Counted from the stretch's first letter, positions 49,329 through 60,043 are shown. The stretch is DNA of 64,000 nucleotides from Farysia itapuensis (GCA_023212645.1 JALBYC010000029.1:62001-126000), one strand, 5' to 3'. Made by a program: numbers and translations. Notes: a model not told the origin generated them from the letters alone.

Positions 49329-49835
49329 CTTTCGTGATTATGTACAGCGCGTATGCACGACTCTGATGGCAGAGGCCTGAGCTACACACTGTGCGTATCG
49401 GAGACTGCGTCAACGGAAGGTAAGCGGTGTGGTGATAGTAGTAGTAAGAGTGTAGAATGATCCGACCATGGCCTGTCAACGTCGCAACGTCAACTTCGAG
49501 AATTTGACTGTTAGACTCAAACGAGGCCAACTCACGTGACGTAGTGAATGTGACTTTGCACATTGCAGCCATCCCAAAGCCCTTGCCCAACCATCATGGG
49601 TCGTGACACATCTCTGTAGCTAAAATGTGTTGCTCTTTGGATGAAGAGAGCTAGTGATACAATTGCGAAGGTGATATGGGATGGTTGAAGGGACTAAAAG
49701 CGGCGTAAGAAAACGTGTTGCAGTAATTTTGTTGCAATGGGTTGAGACGGCCAGAAGTGCTTCTATATAGCGGCTGGTTGGGGCAATACACGCCACAGGG
49801 TACTCGCGTCAAGGCTGGTACTGTAGAGGAAACGC
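49329..49835. other. Intergenic region upstream of YOS1
   Basis: About 500 bp between the YOS1 start and the 3' end of the uS8m gene, both on the reverse strand. A CTCACGTGACG site (about 49531-49541) contains a CACGTG core. No gene seen. Confidence 0.4.
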
Positions 49836-50291
49836 CTAAGCGACACGAGCGACGACTTCGCCTCCATAGCCACGCTTGATGGCGTCTCTGGCCTCCCACC
49901 AGCCATTTGGCCCACAATCAATGACGGCAATCTCACCCATCGCCAATGGCTTGACGAATTTGGCTCGTCTGCCTGTTGAGAAGCGCAATAGCTCTTGTGT
50001 GTCCATGTAGAGAGTTCTGCTGGGTTTGGAGACTGGACTCATGGACTCCAGAACAGGTCGGTCGTCGGGTCGATACTTGAGGTCGACCCACAACCTACGC
50101 GATGCTGTGCCTGATGTGAGATATTGGGACGTCGAGGGACCCGCAATGCTGCCCCTGGTAATGTTGTGGATAAAGCCGTGTTGCAAAAGGATTGAGAGGA
50201 TGGACAGATTGCCCTGAGTCGCAGGCAATTGCACTTGACGTTGTCTCGCCCTTGACGCGTTTTGCAAGATGTTGCACATGGTTGCGTGCAT
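49836..50291 (-). CDS. MRPS8: Mitochondrial small-subunit ribosomal protein uS8m
   Basis: Single exon, 151 residues. The N-terminal domain has MHATMCNILQNASRARQRQV and the motif SILSILLQHGFIHNITRG; the C-terminal domain has RLWVDLKYRPDDRPVL, SRTLYMDTQELL and IAVIDCGPNGWWEARDAI. This matches mitochondrial uS8, which binds helices of the small rRNA early in assembly. The ATG at 50291 is the first in frame; upstream in-frame starts are GTG only. Divergent from the UPF0598 gene, 215 bp away. Confidence 0.88.
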   Translation of the reverse strand: MHATMCNILQNASRARQRQVQLPATQGNLSILSILLQHGFIHNITRGSIAGPSTSQYLTSGTASRRLWVDLKYRPDDRPVLESMSPVSKPSRTLYMDTQELLRFSTGRRAKFVKPLAMGEIAVIDCGPNGWWEARDAIKRGYGGEVVARVA

Positions 50292-50506
50292 CTTGGAGGG
50301 ATCAACCCGAGCAGCTACGACTGTAGCAGTAGCAGCAGGCAGGTACGAGGTGCTAAGGGTATACACAAAGCCGGTGCGAAGCTGCGAGGGTAAAGTGAAA
50401 ATTGGTGGCAGACTTTTTCGGTTCCGAGAAAATCCTGTCAGACCCGAGGAAATGATGCAGGGTCCAGATTGCTGCCGTCATACTGAAACTAGCCATCCTC
50501 CAATCC

Positions 50507-51337
50507 ATGCCAGCTCAACTGTGGGCATCTCTGCTACGGAAAGACTTGTTGCAAGCATCCGCAGCTGGCTTCAGGACCAGTGCTAAAGCTTTGGCAGCTA
50601 TACGGTCGTCGATACGGGTATACCGATATGTCATTGACGTGCACGGCCAGCTGTTCCTGCACGACACCATACCCAAGAATTTGACAAGCTGCTTCAAGAA
50701 CACCGAATTTCTCGACTTCTTCTATAGCCGAATTCGTCCTAACCCTTTCTGCTCGGCTTTAGTTCAAAATGAAAGTCTGATTTCACGGCAGGATATCTTG
50801 TCGCCACCAATATCAGATTTGGCCCAAGGCTGGACCGATGTTGCACCTTACAACGGCAAGCCATCAGATAGCGAAGCGAGCAAAGACGAGTTGTGGGAAG
50901 CGGCATGTAAGATGGGAAATGATGAAGGCTATCAGTGGATCTCGCCCTGCGGTCCAGAGCTCAACCTGATTCGGACCCAGGACACACCTATAGTCTACCA
51001 CGAGCTGTCGCAAGATGGCAAGTTACGGTGGGCAGGCACGAAGCTGGAGGCATTCCGACCAGAGGAGCTGGTTGTAGACCCATCGAATGGCTATGTCTAT
51101 CATCCATCTCCATCACGGCCAAACTCACGCAGTAGAATCGTAGACAAGACGAGCCCGTACGGCAAACACAGCCTGCTAGGCTCAAATCTCGTCCTGAGTC
51201 GCTTTGCCGAGGGATTGGAAATTGATCCCGACCAATTCCATCGGGGTCAAGGCGGAAGTATAGAATGGAACGGTCGTCGGTACCAATTAGGCCTCATGCC
51301 GGCAAAGATAGGAGCTGCCGGTGCTAGGCCCTCTTGA
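50507..51337 (+). CDS. UPF0598 family protein (C8orf82-like), probably mitochondrial
   Basis: Single exon, 276 residues. An Arg/Ala/Ser-rich N-terminus without acids (LLRKDLLQASAAGFRTSAKA) resembles a mitochondrial presequence. The family signature follows: YVIDVHGQLFLHDTIPKNLT and FLDFFYSRIRPN (about 43-80), WISPCGPELNLIR, and IEWNGRRYQLGL near the end. The family is conserved from fungi to human but its biochemical role is unknown. It shares a divergent promoter with the mitochondrial ribosomal protein uS8m. Confidence 0.85.
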   Translation: MPAQLWASLLRKDLLQASAAGFRTSAKALAAIRSSIRVYRYVIDVHGQLFLHDTIPKNLTSCFKNTEFLDFFYSRIRPNPFCSALVQNESLISRQDILSPPISDLAQGWTDVAPYNGKPSDSEASKDELWEAACKMGNDEGYQWISPCGPELNLIRTQDTPIVYHELSQDGKLRWAGTKLEAFRPEELVVDPSNGYVYHPSPSRPNSRSRIVDKTSPYGKHSLLGSNLVLSRFAEGLEIDPDQFHRGQGGSIEWNGRRYQLGLMPAKIGAAGARPS

Positions 51338-51554
51338 CCAAGGGGTTCAAGCTTTGAATTGAGCGCAACCTTGGCGCATTAAATTGTGCATGGCGCGCTG
51401 TTCAAAAAAAAGTGTTGTTCTTTCGCGTCGATCCGAATTTTTAATCAAAAATTCTAGGTTTGCACGTCCGCTGGAGCGTGACTTTAAAGGGAAAGAAAGA
51501 GGTGTGCATGTGTGACTGGGTGACTGTACAACACCACCTCTGTCGGCTCACACT

Positions 51555-53048
51555 ATGGTCGACGCAGGCGAAAGCAGTAGGACAACTGGCGGCAAGAGAT
51601 CCGCCGCAAGCACACGGCCCACGCCGCCGCCGCCTCGTCCCAAAGACCCTCGTCGTGTGCGTCTACCAGCAGGCGAACTTGAACAGCGTGCCCTCGATGG
51701 CCCTTCGACTGAACAGATTCTTGGACCATTCTGGGCACGGGACGTGGACCAAGTGATACAGATCAAGCGACAGACTGCTCAGCGCAAACGTCCTGACTCT
51801 CGATTGCTCGGCAAGCGTCAAACGGCTGCACAGGAAAGATGCTTTGTCGGCAACGACCAACTGAGCTGCTATCCCACCGCCAACACCACCGTCACACAAA
51901 ATTCGTGGAGCAAGTTTATCTGGAATGCCAACTATCCGCTCTTTATTGGAAAGGGTTCTGTCGATGTCTACCTGTTTCAGGAAGATACGGACGGGATGGT
52001 TACCTCATGGTTATCTCAGGATAACGGAGCTGGAAGACTCTCCTTCCAGCCCAACGACTCATGGTGGGCTAACAAGACTGCCGCAGACTATATTCAGCCC
52101 AACCAGAATATATCGTGGCCGTTCTACTTTGTCGTGCTGCCATCGGGGGACCAGCTTTCGGGCACTACGTCTCGACTTGCGACATTCACCGCTGTGCAGA
52201 CAACTTTGCCCTTCGCAGTTGCATCGAGTCGGTCTGCTGCCAGTGCCGCCGCTGCTGCCTCTTCCTCTCGCACAGCAATTGGTATCTCTTCAGCGACGAC
52301 CACTGCCTCGCCTACCGATGGAGCGGCATCCGCCGTTCAGTCCAGTCTTAGCGCAGCCATCGTGTCGTCTCTCCGCGCCTCAGGTTTCACTGGTACTGAA
52401 ACGGCACAAGCCACCACCACTGCTACTCTGGCCAACGGCTCTCTCGTCACAGCAACTGCCACAGCACAGGCAAATGGGGGACGTCTGGGTGTCCCAACAC
52501 ACTCCAGTGATCTTGCACTGCCAGTCTATGCAATCGTGCTCATTGCTGTGCTTGGCTTCCTGGCGATCTTGGCTGCATGTCTAGGCGTGTATTTCGGAAT
52601 GGCTGCGGTCCGAAAACGGCATCAGCGCCAGGGAGGAACTGGATCGCATCGCAGCTCTTCGCCCATGATGGCAGCTGCAGCTGGTTCCGTCACTGGAGTG
52701 AGCTCGACAATCGCTAGCCATCCCGGAGAGAGAGCATACATGCTACCGAACGACCACGCGGTCGTCGGTGCGACACCCGCAGAGCACAGCCGCTACTCCG
52801 ACGACCAGCCTTTCACGACCGATGAAGCGTCCAGAATGGCCGATGCCTTCCGAAACGCACTTCGCGATCCCGAATTCACGCCCGGCCAGTCGTCCCCAGA
52901 CGGCGCCGAAAGCCCAAGCCAAGACACCAACACTGGCGAAACCTCACACAAACGTGCTTCAACGCTGTTGCGCGACGAACTGGCCGCCGAAGGCAAAAAC
53001 CTTCAGAATGTTGGCCACCGCAAGACAGCCACTTGGCACAACGAATGA
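51555..53048 (+). CDS. Single-pass membrane protein with glycosylated-type ectodomain, function unknown
   Basis: Single exon, 497 residues. A Cys-containing globular part (about 95-215: CFVGNDQLSCYPTANTTVTQ, WNANYPLFIGKGSVDVYLF, NISWPFYFVVLPSG) with several N-x-S/T sites is followed by a Ser/Ala/Thr-rich stalk, one membrane helix (LPVYAIVLIAVLGFLAILAA, about 323-345) and a basic cytosolic tail starting RKRHQRQ. The layout fits a plasma-membrane sensor or wall-linked protein. Oddly, no signal peptide is seen at the N-terminus (MVDAGESSRTTGGKRSAAST); a leader exon may be missing from this model or the protein may be N-out without a cleaved signal. Confidence 0.65.
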   Translation: MVDAGESSRTTGGKRSAASTRPTPPPPRPKDPRRVRLPAGELEQRALDGPSTEQILGPFWARDVDQVIQIKRQTAQRKRPDSRLLGKRQTAAQERCFVGNDQLSCYPTANTTVTQNSWSKFIWNANYPLFIGKGSVDVYLFQEDTDGMVTSWLSQDNGAGRLSFQPNDSWWANKTAADYIQPNQNISWPFYFVVLPSGDQLSGTTSRLATFTAVQTTLPFAVASSRSAASAAAAASSSRTAIGISSATTTASPTDGAASAVQSSLSAAIVSSLRASGFTGTETAQATTTATLANGSLVTATATAQANGGRLGVPTHSSDLALPVYAIVLIAVLGFLAILAACLGVYFGMAAVRKRHQRQGGTGSHRSSSPMMAAAAGSVTGVSSTIASHPGERAYMLPNDHAVVGATPAEHSRYSDDQPFTTDEASRMADAFRNALRDPEFTPGQSSPDGAESPSQDTNTGETSHKRASTLLRDELAAEGKNLQNVGHRKTATWHNE

Positions 53049-53185
53049 AAAGCATTGACTCATGGTATACCCTTCCCGCACTGGCCCGATCTTGTTCCCT
53101 TGTTTGCGAACGTTAATATCTTTATCGAAAGCTTCCTTCGTCACGCTGCGTAATCGGTAAACTCTTTGATGATATTCTGTATACG

Positions 53186-54130
53186 CTACTTGTCAGGTTG
53201 GCCAGTTCGTCCTCTGACACGATCCAGAAAGTCTTGTCGCTCGAGATAACCCTTCATATTGCCTAGACCGCTGGCTCCGCCTTTTGTTTGCTGCTCGATT
53301 TCATCCCGTTCTTGCTGGGTGAGACCGCCATTGGGGGTCTGCTTGAAACTTTCCCAGTCGAGTTTGCTCTTTTCGAGCGTGTTGAGCTTGGTGGGCTTTG
53401 CTGTGGATGCTGCTGCGGCCAAAGATGCGAGCGAAGACTTTTTTTTGCGGGGGCCGGGACGAGGTGCTGCAGTCTGCGCTGTGGCTATCGGTGCTGCGGG
53501 AGGTGCTGAAGAAAGGGAGGCAAGGTAGGAGACGGCTTCGGGATGCGATCGTGGTAATAATTTGGTTGAGATATGTACCTCGCCTGCAAACTTGTACGTG
53601 TTTGGCACGCTGATCATTTCCTCTGACGAGAGAGCCTGCTTTGCATCCGCTGTTACAGTTTCCGGAACAGTCTGCATGGCTTTCCATGCTTCTTCTGCCT
53701 CTTTAGCAGCAGCGTCTGAGTCAACTCTGCTGGTTGTTTCGAGTTAGTCAATAAATCCTGCGAGATCTCTCCATCTTACTCACTCTGTTTGTGGGGCGGC
53801 AGCATCGGTGTTAAGGGCGGCTCCTCTTCGACGTTTGCCCAAGCGATGCTCTCCCCCTGCTTCTTCGATCATCTGCTCTCTTTCTCTTTTCATCGCTGCG
53901 ACCTCATCGTCGTCGATAGTGTCTCCCTTGTCTGCCGATGCTCCAGTTTGCTCTGCCGCCTCTGGATCGCTGTCCTCGTCGTCACTGCTATCATCTTTCG
54001 CAGTGCGCTTCTTGATCGCTTTTGGCATTGACTCTGGTGCAAAGTCATCGTCCTGCGAATCATCCTCGGAGTCTTCTTGGCTGTCCTGAACTGGCTTTGG
54101 CGGGGACATGTGCTTGTGATTCAGCGACAT
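53186..54130 (-). CDS. SWC5: Swc5/BCNT (CFDP1) subunit of the SWR1 chromatin remodeller
   Basis: Two exons: 53784-54130 and 53186-53726, 295 residues. The acidic N-terminus (SQEDSEDDSQDDD and DDSSDDEDSDPEAAE) is typical for binding H2A-H2B; the C-terminal BCNT domain reads KLDWESFKQTPNGGLTQQER and GYLERQDFLDRVRGR. Swc5 is needed for exchange of H2A for H2A.Z. The 3' splice site is a tandem CAGCAG (NAGNAG), so an alternative exon start at 53729 would add one residue and change the codon at the join. Start chosen at the first ATG (54130); another lies 7 codons on. Confidence 0.9.
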
Positions 54131-54321
54131 GTCGCTTGTGGTGACCGTACATTTCAACGTTGAATTAATTTGCCTTCTTTTTGAGCGACATTTCTTCCTG
54201 CGAAAGCTTCGCAATCACAATCACCTCCACTTTTTGGGTGCGTGTGTGTTTGTCTCGAGGCAGCGCGGAGGTGACCCGATCAAAAGCCGTGTCTTCTCAC
54301 ACGTCCAACTGTCACGCCAGT
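54131..54321. promoter_or_regulatory. Divergent promoter of SWC5 and UFD2
   Basis: 191 bp between divergent starts; no gene seen. The TTG-initiated extension of the UFD2 frame into this region has no ATG and is not counted as coding. Confidence 0.45.
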
Positions 54322-57300
54322 ATGAGTAGTCTACCAACATGGCAGGACAAGGCCGTATCCACCGTCTTCAACATCACACTGGATCGGCAAGAGGCAGAAG
54401 CGAGCGCTTGGGAGACCATCTATCTCAAAGAGTTGGCCAGTGAGCTTGCTGCGGACAACAATGGCATCCTACCGCCGCTGGCCTCCGTAGCAGATCAGAT
54501 CTTGATTGCACGCCTCTCGCTCGATCCACTCAGCGATGCAATGAGCGACGATGCAGAACAGCTCACTGTCCTCGCAAGCTTGCCCAAAGGCCAAACTTCG
54601 TTCGACTACCTCGTATCCAGCTGGAAACGTGCCAAAGCCCTGGAACCTAGCGTCCGCAAGACTCTGCCTCCAGCTGAACAATCCTCTGCACTGGCAACTT
54701 TAGAGGAACTCAAAGCTCTCATCATCTCCTATACCGGCCTAGTACTTCAGACACCCGACATGTTCCCCAATTCTACCAAGCCCAACGGCAAGGTGGTAGG
54801 GCCGCTTGTTCTGGTCAACAGTCTCACAAAAGTCTCCTCGTCAGCGTCCAGCTTTGCCTTTTCGAGCAGTAGTCCCTCAGCAGGCCCAGATCTGACGAAA
54901 GACTTTGAGACGATAGAGGCAGAGGATTTGCCCTCGTTCCTTGCCGAACTCGCCAATCGTTTTGCTGATGGCGAGGGGCTCGACGAGATCCTTGGACCAG
55001 CCTTCGCTGAGCTCACCCGCAGAATAAAGGACGGAGAAGAAGAACTACCGCCACAACAGGCTGCATCAAACGGATCCGTCAGCTCGTCCTCGCTTAATCA
55101 GGCCATGGCCAGTCAAGATGTTCAGACAGTCATTGCAAACCTACTCGCGGGACGCACTCCGCCTGCGGCTACCGGCAATGCTTTGCTCGGCAAACCCAAG
55201 GAAGGCTTGACTATCTCGGGACTCGAATGGCGTCCCTACGTCAATGCCGTTGTCGAAGCTGTCGAGAACAAAAAGATTGCCACCATGCTGTCAGCGCTCC
55301 CCAGCTTCAGCCCTGAGAGCACCACAGGACCTCGTATAGAGCTCGATTCGCTCTTTGGGCCCTTGCTTCGACTCTCTGCTTTCTCGGATGCGTATCCCAG
55401 TATCACCACTCAATACTTTTCCAGCCCGGACACACGCTCTAGACAAGAGCTTGACGGGCACTTCAACAGCATCCAGAGCACTATGGAGATCGTTCACAAC
55501 CTCAATTTCCGCATCTTCAACGCTCTCATCCGCTCAGGACCACAGGCGCGTGAGAGAGTGCTCGAGTACTGGGGCAAGGCGTGTGCACTCAATGCCAAGC
55601 GTGGCGCAATGCAGGTAGACTCTAATCTCGTCGCTAGCGACGGCTACATGGTGAATTTGTACGAGATGCTTCTGCGCTTCGCAGAGCCTTTCATGGATGC
55701 AGGACTCACCAAGATTGATCGCATCGATCTCGAATACCTGCGCACCCAGCAGCGCTTTGACATCTCCGAGCTCACGCGCATCAACGCGACTGAAGTCGAA
55801 GCCAGTGAGTGGTCGCAGAAAGCGCCAGCCGCCACTGCAGCACCCAACTTCATCACCGAGGTCTTTTACATTGCCGTCCGCCTAAACAACCTAGGGCTCG
55901 GTAAGGCTGTTCGCTCCATGGAAGAAAAGGAAAAGGAGATGGGACGTTTCAAAAAGCGGGTTGCCGAAATTGAGGCCGATCGCCCCATGTGGTCATCCAT
56001 TCCTCAGGCGCCACAGTACGAGGCATTCCTCAAACGAGCCAAAGCAGACATTGACCGCCTACATGCAGAAGTCTACTCGTCGCAAAGTCAGCTTCTGGCA
56101 CCTAATTTTTTGCAAAGGGTAGTGACGTTCAACTCCTTCCTCATGACCTGGCTCATTCGTTTGGCGGAACCCAAAGCATCACACCCACATCCCCAGGTCG
56201 CGCTCCCGCTACCTCAAGAGGTGCCTGAACGCTTCCGAATGCTCCCCGAACACATCTTTGAAGACGTATGCGATCTAATGCTCTTCTTGTCCCGAGCCAA
56301 CGCTTCTCTTCCAGAATCGGCCAAGACAGATCTGGTGACTTTCTGCACGACATTCTTGAGCTCGGGCTGGTATATCAAAAACCCCTTCCTCAAGGCCAAG
56401 ATTGCCGAAATTCTTTTCTACAACGTTGTGCCGTTCGGCCGTCATACCAACGGCATCCTCGGCGATACCATCAACGTGCACGGCCTGGCACTGCAACATC
56501 TCGTGCCAGCGCTCATGAGCTTCTGGATCGAAGCTGAAAACACGGGCAGTCATACACAATTTTACGACAAGTTCAACATTCGATATCACCTCTCGCAAAT
56601 CTTCAAGTCAATCTGGAACAATGCGAAGCACAAGGAGCAGCTGCACAAGGCAGCCTCCGGACGCTCATCCGACTTTGTCGTATTTATCAACCGTCTCATG
56701 AACGACGTTACGTTCTTGCTGGACGATGCTCTGGAGAAGTTGCAAGAGCTACACCAGAAGCAGTCCGAGGCAGACGACGGTGGAACGGCACAGGAGCGAC
56801 AAGAGCGCGAGGGCCACATTCGTGGACTCGAGCAGCAGATCAAGTCGGATCTTCAGCTCGGTACTGAATTTTTGCGCGTGCTCATCGACTTTACCGGCGA
56901 GACCAAGGATGCTTTCATGACGCCCGAGATTGTTGACCGTCTGGCAGCGATGCTCGACTACAACCTGGATCTGCTCGCCGGTCCCAAGTGTCAAAATCTC
57001 AAGGTCAAAGACCCCAAATCCGTCTTTTTTGAACCGCGCAATTTACTGCGCATGATTATGTCGGTGTACATCAATCTGTGCACCAAGGCGGAGTTTGTAG
57101 CGGCAATTGCTCGAGATGGCCGAAGCTATTCGAGGACAACGTTTGGCAAAGCGGCGGGGATTGCTGGCAAGTACATGCTCAAGAGCCCACCTGAGCTGGA
57201 GGCATGGGCTGCCATGGTGGACAAGATCGAGGAGGTGCGACAAATGGATCAGGATGACGAGGAAGAGCTGGGCGAGGTTCCTGATGAGTACCTCGACCCG

Positions 57301-57510
57301 CTCATGGCCACCGTGATGAAAGACCCGGTCATCTTGCCAACATCGCGCACTGTCCTTGACCGTAGTACCATCAAGTCTCACCTGCTCAGTGACGCCACCG
57401 ACCCGTTCAACAGAAGTCCGCTCAAGATTGAGGATGTTATTCCTGACACGGAACTCAAGGCCAAGATTGAGGCTTTCATCGCCGAAAGGCGTTCCAATCG
57501 CACGACGTAG
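54322..57510 (+). CDS. UFD2: Ubiquitin chain-elongation factor E4, Ufd2
   Basis: Single exon, 1062 residues. A long helical core carries the Ufd2P signatures (FNSIQSTMEIVHNLNFRIFN, ARERVLEYWGKACALNAKRG, NLYEMLLRFAEPFMD, LNNLGLGKAVRSMEEKE, GRDGRSYSRTTFGKA-like) and the last 83 residues form a U-box: PDEYLDPLMATVMKDPVILP, TVLDRSTIKSHLLSDATDPF. Ufd2 extends ubiquitin chains on substrates brought by Cdc48 and hands them to Rad23/Dsk2. First ATG in frame. It converges with the secreted-protein gene that follows, 66 bp between the stops. Confidence 0.95.
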   Translation: MSSLPTWQDKAVSTVFNITLDRQEAEASAWETIYLKELASELAADNNGILPPLASVADQILIARLSLDPLSDAMSDDAEQLTVLASLPKGQTSFDYLVSSWKRAKALEPSVRKTLPPAEQSSALATLEELKALIISYTGLVLQTPDMFPNSTKPNGKVVGPLVLVNSLTKVSSSASSFAFSSSSPSAGPDLTKDFETIEAEDLPSFLAELANRFADGEGLDEILGPAFAELTRRIKDGEEELPPQQAASNGSVSSSSLNQAMASQDVQTVIANLLAGRTPPAATGNALLGKPKEGLTISGLEWRPYVNAVVEAVENKKIATMLSALPSFSPESTTGPRIELDSLFGPLLRLSAFSDAYPSITTQYFSSPDTRSRQELDGHFNSIQSTMEIVHNLNFRIFNALIRSGPQARERVLEYWGKACALNAKRGAMQVDSNLVASDGYMVNLYEMLLRFAEPFMDAGLTKIDRIDLEYLRTQQRFDISELTRINATEVEASEWSQKAPAATAAPNFITEVFYIAVRLNNLGLGKAVRSMEEKEKEMGRFKKRVAEIEADRPMWSSIPQAPQYEAFLKRAKADIDRLHAEVYSSQSQLLAPNFLQRVVTFNSFLMTWLIRLAEPKASHPHPQVALPLPQEVPERFRMLPEHIFEDVCDLMLFLSRANASLPESAKTDLVTFCTTFLSSGWYIKNPFLKAKIAEILFYNVVPFGRHTNGILGDTINVHGLALQHLVPALMSFWIEAENTGSHTQFYDKFNIRYHLSQIFKSIWNNAKHKEQLHKAASGRSSDFVVFINRLMNDVTFLLDDALEKLQELHQKQSEADDGGTAQERQEREGHIRGLEQQIKSDLQLGTEFLRVLIDFTGETKDAFMTPEIVDRLAAMLDYNLDLLAGPKCQNLKVKDPKSVFFEPRNLLRMIMSVYINLCTKAEFVAAIARDGRSYSRTTFGKAAGIAGKYMLKSPPELEAWAAMVDKIEEVRQMDQDDEEELGEVPDEYLDPLMATVMKDPVILPTSRTVLDRSTIKSHLLSDATDPFNRSPLKIEDVIPDTELKAKIEAFIAERRSNRTT

Positions 57511-57576
57511 ACACTTTTGTTACCAATGATGGCATTACTCCAGGGCGACACGACTGTAACTTGTACCCTGAAAGCA

Positions 57577-58350
57577 CTAAGCAGGTGACAGGGTGAGCGA
57601 GCCGATCTTGCAGATCGAGATTCCGTCACCGGAAGAAGCCTGAAGGCCTTGGATATTGGGGTCTTTGACACCGTCAGAGGGCGGGTTGGTCGTGCACCAC
57701 GACGAATCGGTGCCTTGGGCAGTGATCGTGACGTCCTTGAAAACTACGTCACCAAACATCCACGGGGTGTCGGTGAGCTCGACAACGAAGAGTGCGTAGC
57801 TCATCGACTTGCCGATGTCAAAGGTGTATTCGGCCTTTTCGCCCTTGTTGTTGTTTACGCCTTCGATCCAGTTGTTGCTCCCGTCGTTGCGCATGTAGAA
57901 GCCAAGAGATTCATTGTTTGTCACGTTGATTCCTCCACCATACTGTAAGAATCACCAAGGGTCAGCAGGGCTCGTGTATGCAGCGGTTCGCTCTTCCACA
58001 ACTTACAGGCTCGGACGGATCTCCGACGTAGGCGTTGCCAAAGTACCAGTGACTGTCTCGTCCATCTAGTACAGGCTGTAAGACGCCAGAGTTGTCCGGC
58101 GGCTGGAGACCGGGCCAGACTGTGAATATTAGTCAGCAAGAGAAGAAAGATGTGCAGTATGCTGCTGTAGAAGCTCACCATAAGGGTAGCCGCCAGGAGA
58201 AGGCGTGCCAGAAGGAACGATGATGGTTCCTTCAAAGGTCAGGAAGTTGTCGTGGGAATATTGAACCTGATGAAAGTCTGCGGCAGCTACTTTGGTTGCT
58301 GTCACAGCAAGAGCTGTAGCAAAGACGACAGTCTTGAAGCTCGAAAACAT
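57577..58350 (-). CDS. Secreted beta-sandwich-type protein, tandem copy A
   Basis: Three exons: 58179-58350, 58007-58119 and 57577-57942, giving 216 residues. A signal peptide (MFSSFKTVVFATALAVTATK, then VAAADF) precedes VQYSHDNFLTFEGTIIVPSG, WPGLQPPDNSGVLQPVLDGR and HWYFGNAYVGDPSEP, then FYMRNDGSNNWIEGVNNNKG, TDTPWMFGDVVFKDVTITAQ and a C-terminal pair of cysteines (SSWC, ISICK). WPGLQP/SGVLQPVLD plus alternating strands resemble secreted fungal proteins with a concanavalin-A or G1-peptidase-like fold; I see no catalytic Gln/Glu pair that I can assign. It is a close paralogue of the gene at 59253-60043 with identical exon structure. Confidence 0.85.
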
Positions 58351-59252
58351 TGTGACTTTAGAGCAGGAGGGCGTGGGAAGGTAGAACTCTGTACTCGTTG
58401 CCAGGTTGTTGTCTCACCAGAACACCTCCTTTTATTCCTTTGAGCAGCGATGATAGCTTCCAACGTGGCTCTCAATAAACGACGCTCACACGACGTAGGG
58501 CTTCCTCAATCAGCAGTGGTTCGGCATTCTTTGAACTACTGTTGCTCTAGATAAAGGAGGCTCTCCGCCTGAACGCGTCAGGCGCTATGTAGCCGACGGC
58601 GATGTCTGTGTTTTCGCCACCATTACCGAAGGCGTTGTCCGTCGAACTGCGAGACTAGCGTCGCACGATAATGTACACCAAGACTCAAGCGCAGCAGATC
58701 AATACGCATTTCGGTGGTCGGATAATAGGATGTACCATTGGTGAATCTCTATCTCGATTGTGGTTTCAAGCGGCGCTGATGTCAAGGAATTCACCGGAAC
58801 ATGCCAATCAATGCGAAATTAAACGTGGTGCATGGTGCATACAGTAGCGCCGGGAATCTCACGCGATATCAGACACCGCTCTACTAGCCGACTCCAGACA
58901 TGCGTGCAGGCGTCTGAATGGCGCTTAGCAGATGAACGAACCGTGAACCTTCTGAGCCTGAAAAGAATCCCTCAGGAACGTGTCGGTGGAAGCCGAGGAC
59001 GGCGTGCGACCCCGCATTTCGGCTCACATGTATCGCTAAGCAACTCGTCTGGAAGAGGTCTCCAGTCGCTTCGACGCTGTCAAAGCGTCTTTTCCCGCTA
59101 ACACCTGCACCATGTGTTCTGAAGTTCTTGACCCGAAATTAGAGCTCACAGCCAACACTAAGGCTTCCTAGCAAGATCATGCTCCTTCTTCCATCAATTG
59201 CATTACTTTTCGGCTGCGTTCAACGCATAGAACTAAATGAGAAGAATTCCGG
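58351..59252. repeat. 5' region of copy A, duplicated upstream of copy B
   Basis: About 900 bp with no gene. Parts recur upstream of copy B at an offset of about 1.67-1.69 kb: TTGTCCGTCGAA (58637 and 60309), GTAGCGCCGG (58843 and 60510) and CCCCGCATTTC (59010 and 60703). The tandem duplication therefore included regulatory sequence. Confidence 0.6.
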
Positions 59253-60043
59253 TTACGACGATGGGGAAAGAGTGAGTGAGCCAATCTTGCAGATCGAGAT
59301 CCCGTCGCCGGACGAAGCCTGAAGACCCTGGATGTTGGGGTCCTTGACACCTTGGTACAAGGGAGTAGCGTTGCACCACGATGAGTCAGTTCCTTCAGCG
59401 GTGATGGTGACATCCTTAAAGACCACGTCACCAAACGTCCACGGTGTGTCGGTGAGCTCGACGACAAAGAGGGCCTGGTTCATTGCCTTGCCAATGTTGA
59501 AGGTGTACTCTGCTTTGTCGCCCTTGCTGTTGTTCACGCCCTCGACCCAGTTTCCGCTGCCGTCGTTTCGCATATAGAAGCCAAGCGCTTCGTTGTTCGT
59601 GACGTCAACACCTCCGCCATACTGTCAAACAAGTAAAGCTTTCAGGTCAGCTATTGGTTTCTCGAGCAAAAAGCAGATTGAACATACAGGCTCCTGAGGG
59701 TTACCGACGTAGGCGTTGCCGAAATACCAATGGTTGTTTCGTCCATCAAGTACAGGCTGTAAAACGCCCGAGTTGTCCGGGGGCTGAAGACCAGGCCATA
59801 CTGAAAACCGAGAAAATAATCCGCACTCATGTAAGCAGAGATACATCAGACTGTCAGCATCAGTGGTAACGTACCATAAGGTGTTCCTGTGGTCGGGGTA
59901 CCCGAGGGCACGATGACGGTGCCCTCGAAGGTAAGGAAGTTATCGTGGTAGTAGTGAACTTCGTAGAAGTTGGCAGCAGCAACCTTAGATGCTGTTACAG
60001 CAAAGGCCGTAGCCATAGCGGCAGCTTTTAGACTCGAGATCAT
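59253..60043 (-). CDS. Secreted beta-sandwich-type protein, tandem copy B
   Basis: Three exons: 59875-60043, 59688-59800 and 59253-59621, again 216 residues. Signal peptide MISSLKAAAMATAFAVTASK; then VHYYHDNFLTFEGTVIVPSG, WPGLQPPDNSGVLQPVLDGR, HWYFGNAYVGNPQEP, FYMRNDGSGNWVEGVNNSKG and TDTPWTFGDVVFKDVTITAE. Exon phases and the length of exon 2 (113 bp) equal those of copy A, and the proteins appear to be roughly three-quarters identical by eye. Function unknown; secretion is well supported. Differences concentrate in the region after the signal peptide, the first intron end and the loop around NATPLYQGV. Confidence 0.85.

Noticed and set aside
54181..54321. N-terminal extension of UFD2
   Set aside because: The extension would start with TTG, contains no ATG and lies in the divergent promoter.
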